From contig OX485806.1 of assembly GCA_950295325.1 (NCBI GenBank), forward strand, positions 43,395,169 to 43,459,168: a stretch of 64,000 bases of DNA, written 5' to 3'. Below, piece after piece: positions 49,008 through 61,009 of this stretch. The stretch's first letter is position 1; each line of letters begins with the position of its first letter. This DNA is from Polytrichum commune (taxonomy: Eukaryota; Streptophyta; Polytrichopsida; Polytrichales; Polytrichaceae). Position numbers and translations under genes: made by a program. Under the pieces are notes generated by a model. That model was not told the origin of the DNA, made no database searches, and worked only from the letters and a program-made list of their open reading frames with translations.

Positions 49008-50728
49008 ACATGTTGGCATTTCTGCATGTTCATCTATTGTCATATCCTACGAACAACACAATTATAAATTGTAGTAGATTAAAGATATATTTCTTAGATG
49101 TTCAAAATAAAATAACACTCAAGAATATAATTTAGCAATGCACTTACAATAAGCATATGACCACCACATTGCTTGTAATTGAAGTGCCAAAATCCCAACT
49201 ACTCAGAAAGCCAAGAATGTATTTTTTTGTGGTAGCTCCAAATGGCAACAACCATGAACGAAACACATAATATTTAGTCTCAGCTTCATCCATTGTCTTT
49301 GTGTCCCTGTAATCCTTGCGTATTTACTTACAATGATGATGAAATTACAATGATGGTTTAATATACTTATCCGTCACCTTCTTCAAACTTGTACATTAAT
49401 AGACATGTGTGCTCACGATCGACCTTTGGATAGACGTGGTTCAACGTCCCCATAGATTTTCCTCACTGCATTCTAATTAACTTGAGCATTGTTTGCCATG
49501 AAACCCTTGAAGTTTACAGTTGGCACTCCATTCTCTGCCATGACAAAATTTAAGTTTTGTCAGAAGAGTGTTTGTGCTCTACCATTTCCAGATTGCATGT
49601 TACAACATGCAATTGTCAACACCTTATAATATTTGCTATCGTACACATTGTACGCCAAGGTGGTCCCATCCTTCAAATGTTTGATATGGTCAAACATTAT
49701 TCATGAATTCTCCATGTCCCCTTCAACTTGCATATGCTTCATAAGATCTATATTCCCAAGAAGATCTATTGACATCTTGAAAACAAACATTTTGTATTTG
49801 GATTGCCCTGTAAACCTACTACCATAGATGTATTTGAAATCTGAATGGTCTTTGAGCACCATTATACTATCCATCATACCCATTTTACTATGAACAAAAT
49901 GCTTCGAACATGGTACGAACTTATAACAATTTGGAAAGGCAAAAATACTAGATACATCCACAACCACCTTCAATGACAAACTTGCCAATAATATCATGGA
50001 TGGCCATCACCATTTGATGGAGATTTTAGAAGATAGTCTACCAAGAATTGTATGTTTGCTGCCATTACTATAGCAAAATAGTTGGCAGTGGGTGTTTTCA
50101 TGACCTCTTGAGCAACGCACTTGTAAGCCATGTCCAGTGATTTACAATATGTACATTTGGACATATGTTGGTCATGTACACCTAGATAAATACAAACCTT
50201 TGACATCCCAAGGGATGTCGAGTGGACATATATTATGCAAGCATGACCTAATGCAATGCACACAAGTGTTAACCAACATACCTTACACTTCATTGTTGAT
50301 TTTTCAGGGGCCACATTTCACATATAAAATGGAATAGGAGTTGATCCTATCCATTTGTTGTTGTTGCGAATATTTTTGATGCAATACTTGTAATCACAAT
50401 AATCATTTGGGCATTGATCCAACACAAGAAGAACGTCTGAATGAAAATCCAAAATCATTTTCGATATTAGTTGTTTTTGCTGTGCACCAAGGTTGTCTAT
50501 CACACATCTTGTCCATGCCATCCATGGAATGACCATACGCCCTTGGAACTCCCATTTCCAAAGGGGGCAACAAAAAAAAATCACCATCAAAAGATGGTGG
50601 CAAGTATTTGACATCATGAACATCAATGTTGTGAAAGTTAATAGTTGTAATATCAAATTTAGACTTCTTCCTATATTTTGTTAGTTTCAATGCCTCGACA
50701 ATATTCAAACTTGAAGATGATACACAAT

Positions 50729-51959
50729 TATGAGCCCAAAATGGTTGCTCATATTTGTTTTATGTTTAGAATTTACTTAGAATTGCATTTGAAGTCATTA
50801 TTGAAATCTCAAAAAGAATTAAAAAAAATGAGGCTTGGTGTGAATTTATGTTTTAGGCCTTAGGCTTATTTTATGTGGTTAATTAAAAGATTAGTGTAAG
50901 TAAGGGTTGAAATTTAGAACATAGTGGTTGTGGGTTAAAGCAAGGGAAGGGGCATCGGGGTTTAAGTGTTTGAATTGGGACCTATCTTGTTGGTTTAGGG
51001 GGTGAGGGTTTAGTGGATAGGATGAGGTCCTATTATGTAGGAAAGGGGTAAGGGGTTAAGCCCTCTCGGGTGGTTGTGTGTGGTCTCTTTCCTCTTTTTG
51101 TGTTGAGCGGGGAAGGAGCTCAAGGAGCTCGGAAGAGCTACTGGGAGAAAGCCCAAGCTCGAAATGTTGTTGGGTTTTGAAGCTTTGAATTCGAAAGCTG
51201 CTGTTTTCGAGCCTAGTGCTCTGATTCGACTGGGAGGAAGCCCAAGCTCGGCATGCTGCTGGATTTTGAAGCTTTGAATTCGGGAGTTGCTGGTGTTGAG
51301 CCTAGCGCTCTGATTCGACTGGGAGGAAGCCCAAGCTCGGACTGCTGCTGGGTTTTTGAAGCTTTGAATTCAGGAGTTGTTGGTTTTGAGCCTAGCGCTC
51401 TGATTCGACTGGGAGGAAGCCCAAGCTCGGAATGCTGCTAGATTTTGAGCCAAGCGCTCTGATTCGACTGGGAGGAAGCCCAAGCTCGGGAGCTGTTGGT
51501 TTCTAAAGCTTTGAATTCGGGAGCTGCTGGGTATTGAGACCGGTCATGGGACCGGTAATGAGCTCGGACCGGTTATGGGAAGGGCCATGGGTACTAATGT
51601 CACCTCATATGGTGGGCCAGCTAATTAGGAAAGGGGGGAAAGATTAAACTAGGAACTCAACTCATTAGTGAATTTGGGGGGTTGGCCTCACATAAATTAG
51701 AGGGTGGCATAGAGGGATGAGTTTTTGGTAGGGATTTGAGGGTTGGTTCGTAAGTTAGTGCAGGGAGAAGGGAATGAATAGAGAAGAACATTTTTTTAAT
51801 GCTTGTACTCGTATTATGGAATAAATTGGTGTGCAAGAGTTGATGGGAAATGTAATGGATTTTTACGAAGTTGGGAAGAGGGAGTTATGTGAACATGAAT
51901 GTGATCCCCATGCCCTCACCCGGACTAGGACGCATAAGGGTGGGTGGTTTGGCCTCACA
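50729..51959 (+). mobile_element. Solo LTR, family B, copy R (1231 bp), nested in MULE copy 2
   Basis: Begins TATGAGCCCAAAATGG and ends GGTTTGGCCTCACA, matching copy P at both ends with one change at the first dinucleotide. Flanks ACAAT and TAAAT agree at three of five bases, so the TSD has decayed or is imperfect. It lies within the N-terminal part of MULE copy 2. Confidence 0.78.
51146..51500 (+). repeat. About 90-bp tandem repeat inside LTR copy R
   Basis: About four units, each starting GAAGCCCAAGCTCGG and including TTTTGAAGCTTTGAATTC and GCTCTGATTCGACTGG. Not present in LTR copies P or Q. Confidence 0.9.
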
Positions 51960-52853
51960 TAAATGATGCAAAGGTGGACATTGAGATGGAGTTTTATAGT
52001 GAGCCAACCTCATATAATGTAAATTGGAAGGCGTTTTATCAACATCCACCAAGTCTTTGGATGGAGTAGGAGTTGGTTTTCTAATAAGAAAAGGTGACAT
52101 GTAAAGAAGAACAACTGCGAGATAAATTTTGTCATCAGAATCAGACAACACAAAACACCATCTTCAATAGGTTTTAATTTAACAGTTACAACTTTTGGGA
52201 TTTGGACTGTCGATGTGACCAATTTGTTCATTAAAATGACAAGTATAAATTTGCAATTGGGAAGTCCTATAACCCTTAATGTTCCCGGACCCAAAATCCA
52301 TACATGACCATCCTCACTCCGGTTCTTTTGCATCAACATTAATTCTGATATATTACCATCCACTATGTATATATCTTGCTCCACGTATATAGTACCTATT
52401 CGGAAATTGAACCTCAAACCAAGTAAATCCTTTGAAACACTCACATGATCATCATCCTCAAGAGGCAATGTAAAGGGCACAAACGATCCATGAGCACGGA
52501 TAGTAGCCATGATTAAATAATGAATGAGATGCATGTCACAATGTGGGCAAATGCACTTATTTGTACTAAATGTCATATAGTGAAATACATATTTAATTGG
52601 GAACCCTAGCCACCACCTCTGACACATGGCGCATGGGTAGGTTATAGTTAGTTCTTATAGTCATAATATATTTTAGAAGGGAAGGACATTAAAATTGGGA
52701 GGCCCTAAATCACCAAAACCCTAAACTCATAAGATACAAATTCAAATAAATGGAATACAATAAATCATGTGGTTCATTATGGCAAATGATGATATTTAAC
52801 AACAATGTCCAAAATAACACAAAGTGTGAGCACACCATGTGAGTGAACAACAT

Positions 52854-53135
52854 TTAAAAGGAGAAAAAAATCTTCTTTTCGAATCGGTACCAAGAAATAA
52901 TCAAAAAAAATCCGTGGATGGGCAAGCGTTTATCATGAGAGGGGGAAGGCAATGCCATAGATACAACAAGGATTGTACCATTTGAAAGAGGTTTAACATT
53001 GTGCACCGAACAAGCAGACCAGCCGGAACTCCATATTTTTGCACACATGGTCATCGTCTCAAATTCCAACTCCAATAACGAGACACATATACACAACTTG
53101 CTATTTTGTTTGTAATCGATCTCTAGAAGACGCAT
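52854..53135 (-). CDS. Unrecognised ORF of 93 codons
   Basis: A Leu/Ser-rich frame with two Cys pairs spread out (LCICVSLLELEFETMTMCAKIW, then CSVHNVKPLSNGTILVVSMALP) and a hydrophobic stretch near the end. No family is recognised. It sits upstream of and codirectional with MULE copy 2, so it may be a 5' part of that element or an older gene remnant. Confidence 0.25.
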   Translation of the reverse strand: MRLLEIDYKQNSKLCICVSLLELEFETMTMCAKIWSSGWSACSVHNVKPLSNGTILVVSMALPSPSHDKRLPIHGFFLIISWYRFEKKIFFSF

Positions 53136-53450
53136 TGGTCATCGGTACTTTGTTTGTAATCGTAGTATATAGCTAGAAATTATGGTTGAATGTCTCATGG
53201 TCGATGAAAAGTCATATAGGACCTTCAAAATTGGAAAATATTATATCTTTAATTTACCTAAACTCCTAGGTAAACCCCAACTAGCACAACCAACCAACCT
53301 AATTAACCCTACACCTAACCCCTAGCTAACGCCCGGTTAAACCCTAACTAGGAACAAGTTCTCAAGATGAATGTTGGAAGGAGGACAATGAGCCTCTATG
53401 GGCTGCAACATCGAGATGCAAGCTATAAGCAAGCAACCACAAGCCAGTAG

Positions 53451-53720
53451 ATGCGAACTGAGAATTTTGAGCCTTGGACATTGGGTGGAGGGACAACAAC
53501 AGCGTGTAGGCGCAACGGCGCAATGGAGTGGGAAGGGAGGCAAACAAGGGGGATAACCAAGGAGCAAAGAGTAATGGCAACAAGCCAAGAACTTGAAAAA
53601 TGGACCCAAAACTCCGAATTACTGACTCAATCTGAAGAGGGGAGGAACGATGAGAGAGGATCCAAGAGCGAAGAACTTGGAATGAGAAACCCAATGCCTC
53701 CACCAAATTTAATGACCAAG
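53451..53720 (+). CDS. Exon-like segment ending at a GTATGT donor
   Basis: An open frame rich in Glu, Gln, Arg and Thr. It ends GMRNPMPPPNLMTK and is followed directly by a consensus donor, AAG-GTATGT at 53721. The same phrase plus donor recurs four times in the array at 57.0-57.7 kb. The product is unknown. It may be spliced toward the exon-like piece at 58711, but that distance is filled by repeats and an LTR. Confidence 0.3.
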
Positions 53721-54039
53721 GTATGTTTACATTTGTGTGTGTTTGTGTATGTGTGATAGAAAGATTGTATGCATATGTGTGTATCCGTGTGCGCATGTGT
53801 GATTGAAGTTAGATTCAATATTAAACCTCACACACACACCCACATCCATACAACCTTAAACATGTGTATGCATATTTTGGAAGTTTTGGATGTGGGTGTG
53901 TATGAATCTCAATGTTCATTTTTGAGATTTTGGAATTCAATTTTGATAAATGTTTTCAGTTTGGGCTTCCTTTTTTGAAATGTGTGTGTGTAAGGGTTTG
54001 TGGGATTGTGGAAAAATTTTGGGGGTGGGGGGGGGGTAG

Positions 54040-56680
54040 AATTCTTATTTCAAAATGACCTCTTCGATCCTGTCTACAAGTTTTCATATTCAATAACACA
54101 TGTGTCCTCAAATTTCTATTGCCAAGTGTATGTTGATCTAACAAAATATCGGATTTTTGAAATTTTCTCGGAACTCGATTGAATTCTTTGTAAACATTTG
54201 TAGGAAGGGGATGGATGTTTGGTTTCAAAGTGCCATTTTATGAGAAAAAAATGATGTACCCCCATTAAAAATCAACAAACAAATGATTCAAAACAAAATT
54301 CAGAAAAATTGACAAATTTGTCCTCGCACATGAATGGTGAGCTCAATAACTTTAGATTTTGTGTTTTTTTGGAATTTTCTTAGAATAGTTTGTAAAAAAT
54401 TCTAGACAAGGGGGATAGTTTATTTTTTTTAAATGGCATCTCAGATCCAAGATACCATTTAAAAAAAAAGTAAACGATCCCCCCCTCCAGGAAAGTTTCA
54501 TAGTTGATTCCAAAAACTTCCGAAAACTTCCAAATAAATCTTAAAAAATTAATTAAAAAATCTTTATTCACACAAGAGCTCAATAGTCTTACATTTTGTG
54601 GTTTTTTGAATTTTTTTGAATTTTCTTAAAATTGTTTGTAAAATATTCTAGCAAGTAGATGGTTTTTTTGTAAGAAAATGGCATCTTGGATCCAAGATGC
54701 CACTTTCAAAAGAATGATTGATCCCTCTTGCCTAGAAAGTTTCATAGATGGTTCCAAATATTCCAAAAATTCACAAATTTGTCTTCACACAAGAGCTCAA
54801 TAGTTTTGGGTTTTGTGATATTTTGAATTGTTTGTAAAACATTTCGGGAGGTAGATGGTTTTTCTTAAAAGTGGCATCTCGGATCATAGATGGCACTTTA
54901 AAGTAAAACAATTAATCATGCTGTGATACCATTTTTTGGACAGAATGTGTAATTTTTAGTCTTGAAGGGTAGATGAAGGACAAATTTCATTCAAGACAGT
55001 TAAATAGTGAAGAACTAGGCAATTAGTTACTTAGAAGCGGAAACAGGCAAGTAAGATAGGATTTTTCTTGCTGCCCGTAGTATAGAAGATATCAGGAGTC
55101 ATGGAATTCACATGTGACAATTGGAAGCAGCATTTGATATCTTAGCTAGGGTCAGTCACCACCTTTCGGTATAGGAAGATAAGTAGAGGAAGGAAGAAGA
55201 CAAAAGGGAGTGAATCCAATTCTCTGAATATCCTCTCGGGAAAAGAGTGAATGTTTCCAACTTATCTCGAACTCTTGTAATTATCAACAATACATGGGTG
55301 CGAAACCCATTGTTTTTCTTGTGAATCTTCCTTGGAAATATAACAAGCTGACTTTCAAATCTCTATATCTTGTCAAGTGTGTTCTTGTGTGTGTGGAAGT
55401 GGCGAGTCTTGTTAATTAATCTGAAATAAATTTGGGAGTGTGATACTCTCGTATGAAAGATTGTGGAAATTGTGTCTATCTCAAAATCAGTTTGAGCCAA
55501 TAATCTCTTGAACAGTACCTTAAGGTCTCATTATAAAAGAGTAATTTCTTGGTAATTAGAAGTGTCCGGATGTGAAATCCGAGAAGTTTATTGTGATACA
55601 TATGTGATTACAATCCAGACCCTCATATTCCCCCTCACACTTAAATTTCTTTGCCCGAGAATACTGCATACTTGAAATTTGAGCAGTGCATTACAATCCG
55701 TGGGAGAAAGGGATAATCTGGTTTCTTATTACTTTTTTTCCTTGAGTGTGAAACTCTTGTGCAAGGGAAGTGTGTGATTCAATCACACTGTGTCCAACCA
55801 AATACCTTCAAGTGAATAAAAAGTTATAAATTGTTCAACTGGTGAGAAGAGTGTGTGAAGTGGGCTTGAGAGGAGTTCCACTGTATGAGTGTGAGAATCG
55901 TATTTGTATAAACCATGTTCTAAAATCTAAATTAGATTAATCAAGAGATTCTCTGATACCATGTTACGGTTGTTAATGCAGAAGAGTGAATTCCTAATGA
56001 TCAAGGTAGATTGGGTGTGAAGCTCATAATCCTCCCTGTTCACTCTTGGAAACAGATTAATTCCAATTCAGTGTTCCACCTCCTGAAACGCATTCCTCTT
56101 CGCTTCCTAAGTAGGATCTCGCATTAATAAGTGAGGCGTGCACTTGAATGTGTGCGGAGAGTGGAAGTTTGATTTTATCATGAACCACCTGTGAAAGGGT
56201 GAAGTTATGATTACGTAAGAGAGGTTGATGGTTTAGATCACCTCAAGCTCGACAAGGAATAGCCTAAATCAAATTTTCGAGCTGGAACCCTGGATGAAAA
56301 AACTAACTACACATGCCCTTCCCAAGAAATTCCAAAAACTTTCAAACAAATTCACAAATTTTTCTTCACACATGAGCTCAATAATCTTAGATTTTTGGAT
56401 TTTAAAAATTATTTTTGTATTTATTCAAATTATTTTGGATTGTTTGTAAATTTTTCTGGCAAGTGGATGATTTTTAAAATAAAAAATAATGTCTCAAATC
56501 TGAGATGCCACTTTCAAAAGACTGAATGATCCCTCTTGCCTAGGAAGTTAAATAGATGGTTCAAAAAAATTCTAGAAATTCACATATTTGTCTTCACAAA
56601 AGAACTCAATAGTTTTGGATTTTTGGAGTTTATCGTAAAAAAATTCAAGAGGTAGATCATGTATTAGGTCTTTAATAGTA
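54040..56680. repeat. About 230-bp tandem repeat, split by LTR family C
   Basis: Units share CACACAAGAGCTCAATAGT, GTTTGTAAAA and GGATCCAAGATGCCA phrases, with anchors near 54332, 54575, 54788, 56368 and 56600. The copies diverge by an estimated 15-25 percent. The array is interrupted at 54922-56311 by an LTR-type insertion. Confidence 0.75.
54922..56311. mobile_element. LTR-type insertion, family C (1390 bp), probably a solo LTR
   Basis: Runs from TGTGATACC to AACTAACTACA, with a perfect CATGC duplication on both sides (54917-54921 and 56312-56316), inside a 230-bp tandem array. The phrase CTCTGATACCATGTTACGG at about 55949 is the reverse of an LTR end followed by a methionine-tRNA primer site, so a Copia-like origin is likely. 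No coding region is present. The orientation is not certain. Confidence 0.75.
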
Positions 56681-58560
56681 GGGTTTATCATGAGTGTGTG
56701 AGTGTGATTGTATGAGTGTGTGAATGAAAATTTGTGTGAGTGTGAGTGAATATATAACATTATGAATGAGAATATTTGTGTTTGTATAACTGTGAATGTA
56801 AGATAGATATGTATGTGGGTGTGAGTAAGAATATAGTTGTGAGTGTGAGAATAAAAATGTAAGTGTGGGTATGAAAAACAAACCAAAAGCGACAAACTTG
56901 AGTATGCAACCCAATGTTTTTAGTATTAGGATTTATCATAAATGGGTGAGAAATTGAATGAGAATGAGAGTGTTCATGTGGGTATAAAGCATAAATCAAA
57001 AGGAAAGAACTTGCAGTGTGCAACCCCAATGTTTTCACCAAATTTAATGACAAAGGTATGTGTGTGTATGAATAAAAATGTGTATGTGTGTGTGAATGTG
57101 TGAGAGTGTAAATGCGAATGTGTGTATGGGTATAAGTAAGAATATGTGTGTTAGCATAAGAATGAAAATGTTAACGTGGGTATGAGAGATAAGCTAAAAG
57201 TTAGGAACTTTGAGTGTAAAACCTTAATGTCTTCACCAAATCCAATGACAAAGGTATGTGTGTGTGAGAATGTGAATGCAAATGTATGTAGGAATATAAG
57301 TGAGAATGTGTATGTGAGTGAGAATATGTGTGTGAGTGTAAGAATGAGAGTGTTAGTATGGGTATAAGAGATAAGCTAAAAGTTAGAAATTTGGAATGTG
57401 AAACCTAATGTCTTCACCAAATTTAATGACAAAGGTATGTGTTTGTGAATGAAAATGTGTGTATGTGGGTATGAGTGTGAATGAGAATGTATGTGTGTGA
57501 ATCTGAGAGTTTGTGAATGAGAATTTGCATGAGTGTATATATATGAGAGTATGAGAGTGGGAGAGTGTCAATGTGAATGTGTGTATGAATATAGGTGAAA
57601 ATGTTTATGTGAGTGAAAATATGTATGTAAGTGTAAGAATGTGAGTGTTAGTGTATGTATGAGAGATAGCCCAAAAGTTATGAACTTGGAGTGTGCAACC
57701 CAATCAAATCCAATGACAAAGGTATATGTATATGTGTATTAATGAAAATGAGTGTATATATGAAAGAGTATGAATAAAAATGTGTGTGTATAAAAGTGTG
57801 AATGAAAATGCATGTACTTGAGTGTGAGTATGAGACAATGTGAATGAAAATGTGTATGAGTATCTATATGTGAGAGTGTGAACAAAAATGTGAGTATGAG
57901 TGATAATATGTGTGTATAGGTGTAAGATTATATATGTGAATATGAGTGATAATATGTATGTGAGTGTATATGTGTGAAAGTGTGTATGTGAGTATGAATG
58001 ATAATATGTATGTGAATGTATATGTGAGTGTAAGTGATAGTATGTACATGAGTGTGTATGTGTAAGAGTGTATATGTATGTAAGTGTAAGTGATAATATG
58101 TACATGAGTGTGACTGTAAATGTGAGTGATAAAACGTATGTGAGTGTGTATATGAGTGTGAGTGATAAGATGTACACGAGTGTATGTGAATGAAAGTGTT
58201 AATATATACGTGACTAATAATATGTATATGAGTGTATATGTGTGAGAGTGTGTATGTGAGTGTGATTAATAATATGTATGTGAGTGTATATGTGTGAGAG
58301 TGTGTATGTGAATGTGACTAATAATATGTATGTGAGTGTGTATGTGAGTGTGAATGATAATATGTATATGAGTGTGTGAATATATGTATAAAAGAGTTTG
58401 AATGAGAATGTGTGAGTGTGTATGTATGAGAATATAAGTGTGTGTGATTATAAATAAGAATATATATGTAAGAGTGTCAAGGTGAGTGTAAGTAATAATA
58501 TGTGTGTGTATGTAAATTTGAATGAAAATGTGTGGGTATGTGTGTGAATAATAATATGTG
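56680..58560 (+). repeat. GT-rich array of TGTGTGAGTGTGAATG-like units
   Basis: About 1.9 kb of degenerate TG-rich repeats with recurrent GATAATATGTATGTGAG phrases in the right half. In the left half it is interspersed at 160-290 bp intervals by an exon-like phrase ending AAAG-GTATGTG (donors at about 57056, 57254, 57435, 57722). Confidence 0.9.
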
Positions 58561-58710
58561 TGAGTTTGAAATCATGTTTATTTAGTATATTTGAATTTTA
58601 AAAATTTGAAGCTTACTTAATTTCATATTTGATTTTTCATTTTTTAATTATCATTTTTTTGATTGAATTTTCATATTACATCATTGATTATTTGTGTTTT
58701 TTTTATTCAG

Positions 58711-58917
58711 GATTGTAACCCCATTGATTGTGATGATGATGCAAATGTTGAGTCATTGGAAGATGTTGAAAAAATTGTCAATGAAATGCAAAGATCACAT
58801 AAATCATACTACAATTATGTAATCAACAGCTTGTGCATTAAACCACCAGGGAAGTCTAGGATTTTTCATTCTTATCTGTTGTTTGGTATCATTAACTGTG
58901 GTTTGACTTGTGCTTGA
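58711..58917 (+). CDS. Exon-like segment, function unknown
   Basis: Preceded by a strong acceptor (a T-rich tract then ATTCAG at 58710). It encodes DCNPIDCDDDANVESLEDVEKIVNEM, then HKSYYNYVINSLCIKPPGK and a hydrophobic end, with a stop at 58917. Composition and splice site look genuine, but I do not recognise the family. It may be the last exon of a gene whose upstream parts include 53451-53720, or a remnant of an element. Confidence 0.35.
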   Translation, partial: DCNPIDCDDDANVESLEDVEKIVNEMQRSHKSYYNYVINSLCIKPPGKSRIFHSYLLFGIINCGLTCA

Positions 58918-60063
58918 GGTTGACGTGAAATTCTTAGAGAATGAGTTTATCAATGGGTATAGAAAAGGCAATAGGGTTCTCTATGTATCAATTTATGATA
59001 ATAAAAAACAATTAATTTTAAATAAAATTTGAAATGGAAGCAACTTGAATTGTTCATTGGCGGGCAGCTAATGCCTCATTTGAGGAAAAAAAACTTAATA
59101 TTGATGATGATTATGTCATTTTGGGCAACAAAATGTTTTTTCGGGCAAAAAATCCCCTAGTAACTACATGACGACGATATATAGAACGTTCTCTTGCTGA
59201 GGATCCATAATGACATTATGCAGTTCATTACATGTGTTTGAATGTATTTGGGAATGTTGGAGGTCTTTTTGAAGCGATGCATGATGTGAACACGTATAAA
59301 TTTCATATTTATGTTTTAAAAATTATATGGTTGCTTGATTTTTATCATTTTAATTAATATTTTCATTTTTTCTACGTCCACCAAAAGTGACCGTTAGAAG
59401 ACCAATTTTCTTTACAAACTTTATCGCATTCATAATTTGGTGTTCTACTTCTTAAGGATTTCAAATCATTAATTTCAGTTGGTAATTATAGAATGAATGA
59501 AAAATAAAGCTAATTTGATTTGGTATGCTTTAACAATTGATGCATTTAACACTATATTCGTTAAATTGAGACTTTTTGGGCATTTTGAGACATTCACAGA
59601 AATAAGAACAAGGATAAATGGAACACATATTGGTGAAAGTTGTAAGATGCGAACACTTTGAAGCGGGTGTTTAGACCAAGAACCCCATTAATAACTCATA
59701 TTTGTGATGGTATAGGGTGGGCAATCGAAACCTTAGACCAAATTGAAGGGGACATCTTAAAACATTCATATTAATGTACACAAAATATGAGAGCTTGTAT
59801 GAATATGGTTTAGGTAGGGCACTCCAAACCATAGATCTTATTGAAGGGGAAATCTTAAAACATTCATATTAATGCACACAATAAGGCACTCCAAACCTTA
59901 GACCATATTGAAGGCAAAATCATGTGACACTTATATTATTGCAAAAAAAAAACATACAAAGTATGGCACGTAAAATGCATAGCATGCTAACACCACACAT
60001 CCATTGGATAGTGCAACCCAAAATCATATTGCCTATGGTCCAAAACCCTACGCCTACTATGGC
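58918..60063. other. AT-rich sequence with a short tandem repeat
   Basis: No coding region is supported. Around 59715-59935 a phrase (CACTCCAAACCTTAGACC, then ATTGAAGGGG and CATTCATATTAATG) recurs three times at 65-100 bp spacing. Confidence 0.5.
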
Positions 60064-60857
60064 CTATCTAGCCTCGGAGACTGCCTCTATCTCTTTTGCC
60101 TTTTTTTCTTTTGCCTTTTTTTCTTTTGCTGCGGCTTCTTTTGCTCGCATTGCTTCAACATTCCTGAAAATCTCCACCCCACGACTATAGCCATTCTTGG
60201 GGTGACCGCCATCAATAACACATTTTGGATTCCGTCGGCCGCCCGAATTATACGACGAAGAATTCGAATACGATGAAGTGGGCTGTCTTGCATTTCTGGT
60301 CATGGAGTACAAACGCTCCAACTCGACGGACACACTAGCCCGCATAGGTTTACGGGTGGGAGCAACCTGCAACGCGTGAATGCAAGAACACACGTGTTAG
60401 TTTAGGGAGGAAGACCCAAACGTGTTACACGTTCATTTTTTAGGTGCGGGATGATTGTAATGCGCGGTTAACCATGTTTTTTTTTTGGGGGGGGGGGGTT
60501 CACCTTGTCACCGGGGGCGTTCCCGTCGGAGTTGGCGAGGAGGGGCAATGCGTCTCGCAAAGGAATAGGAAGGGTTCCACTCTTCGTTGGCCGAGCGTCC
60601 ATCCGCAGCCGCCGTTGAGGTGTACTATTGCCGCCGGGCCGAGAGGGGGATGTCTGGACGCATTTGCGATTTATGCCCTTGAGCGGCGACGGGGACGCAG
60701 ATCGCAGGAAGATTTGCTTGGGTGGGGGGCTATTGACGACGCCGGCGTCAAGAGGCTCCTTGGAGTAGTCAATGGTTGACGCGGCGTCGTAAACGGTCTC
60801 GTAGAAGAAGCTCCCCAAGTCTGACTCGCTGACGATGTCAATCGAGGGCTCCAAACG
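60064..60857 (-). CDS. Two-exon reading frame downstream of the FCP1-like gene, function unknown
   Basis: Exon 60857-60504 follows an acceptor (TTTTTTGCGCCAG) and reads RLEPSIDIVSESDLGSFFYETVYD. It ends GDK at the donor AAG-GTGAAC. A 137-bp intron (60503-60367) ends TTGCAG, and exon 60366-60064 continues in frame VAPTRKPMRASVSVELERLY. That exon ends in a Lys/Ala/Glu-rich coil (AKEAAAKEKKAKEKKAKE) and a stop. It could be the 3' part of the FCP1-like transcript, but that frame has its own stop at 61010 and no clear donor there, so I list it apart. Copy A has no counterpart because it is truncated. Confidence 0.45.
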
Positions 60858-61009
60858 CTGGCGCAAAAAAGAAACGAAACAAAACCCAAGGGAGGAGGGT
60901 TTGATAGAGCGCGTGAAAATCAAGATACATATGAAGCATATATTACACAAAATGAACGGGTGCGCGCGCGCACACATACATACATACACATACAAACACA
61001 CGTAGTGTC

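Larger units (their letters stand above)
46683..52627 (-). pseudogene. MULE-type transposase with SWIM finger, copy 2, carrying two nested solo LTRs
   Basis: Minus-strand coding starts by 52627. A first part has DGHVWILGPGTLRVIGLPN, then KPTPTPSKDLVDVDK and RLAHYKTPSQ up to the LTR at 51959. It resumes at 50728 with LNIVEALKLTKYRKKSKFD, KYLPPSFDGD and SMDGMDKM. KVCWL, FVFKMSIDLLG and NFKGFMANNAQVN (near 49495) match the DDE region of copy 1. After the LTR at 48035-49007 come WHIARLPP, WFCPDDIKRCVSG, YYIVGVTAIPYLGF and the SWIM finger CTC...HCKHLYYMF (about 46895-46815), ending NK-stop at 46683. Distances between these landmarks agree with copy 1 once the LTRs are removed. Several stops and frame changes make it dead. 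The 52627-51960 part is assigned by continuity, not by match to copy 1. Confidence 0.75.

Noticed and set aside
53260-53345. Telomere-like CCCTAA/CCTAAC motifs
   Set aside because: The motifs are irregular (CCTAACC, CCCTACACC, CCCTAACTAGG) and few; there is no array.
53240-53450. Start of a host gene before the 53451 frame
   Set aside because: No promoter or upstream splice acceptor could be supported; the frame upstream closes.
57704-58177. Thr/Tyr/Ser-rich minus-strand frames over the GT-rich array
   Set aside because: Simple-repeat translation.
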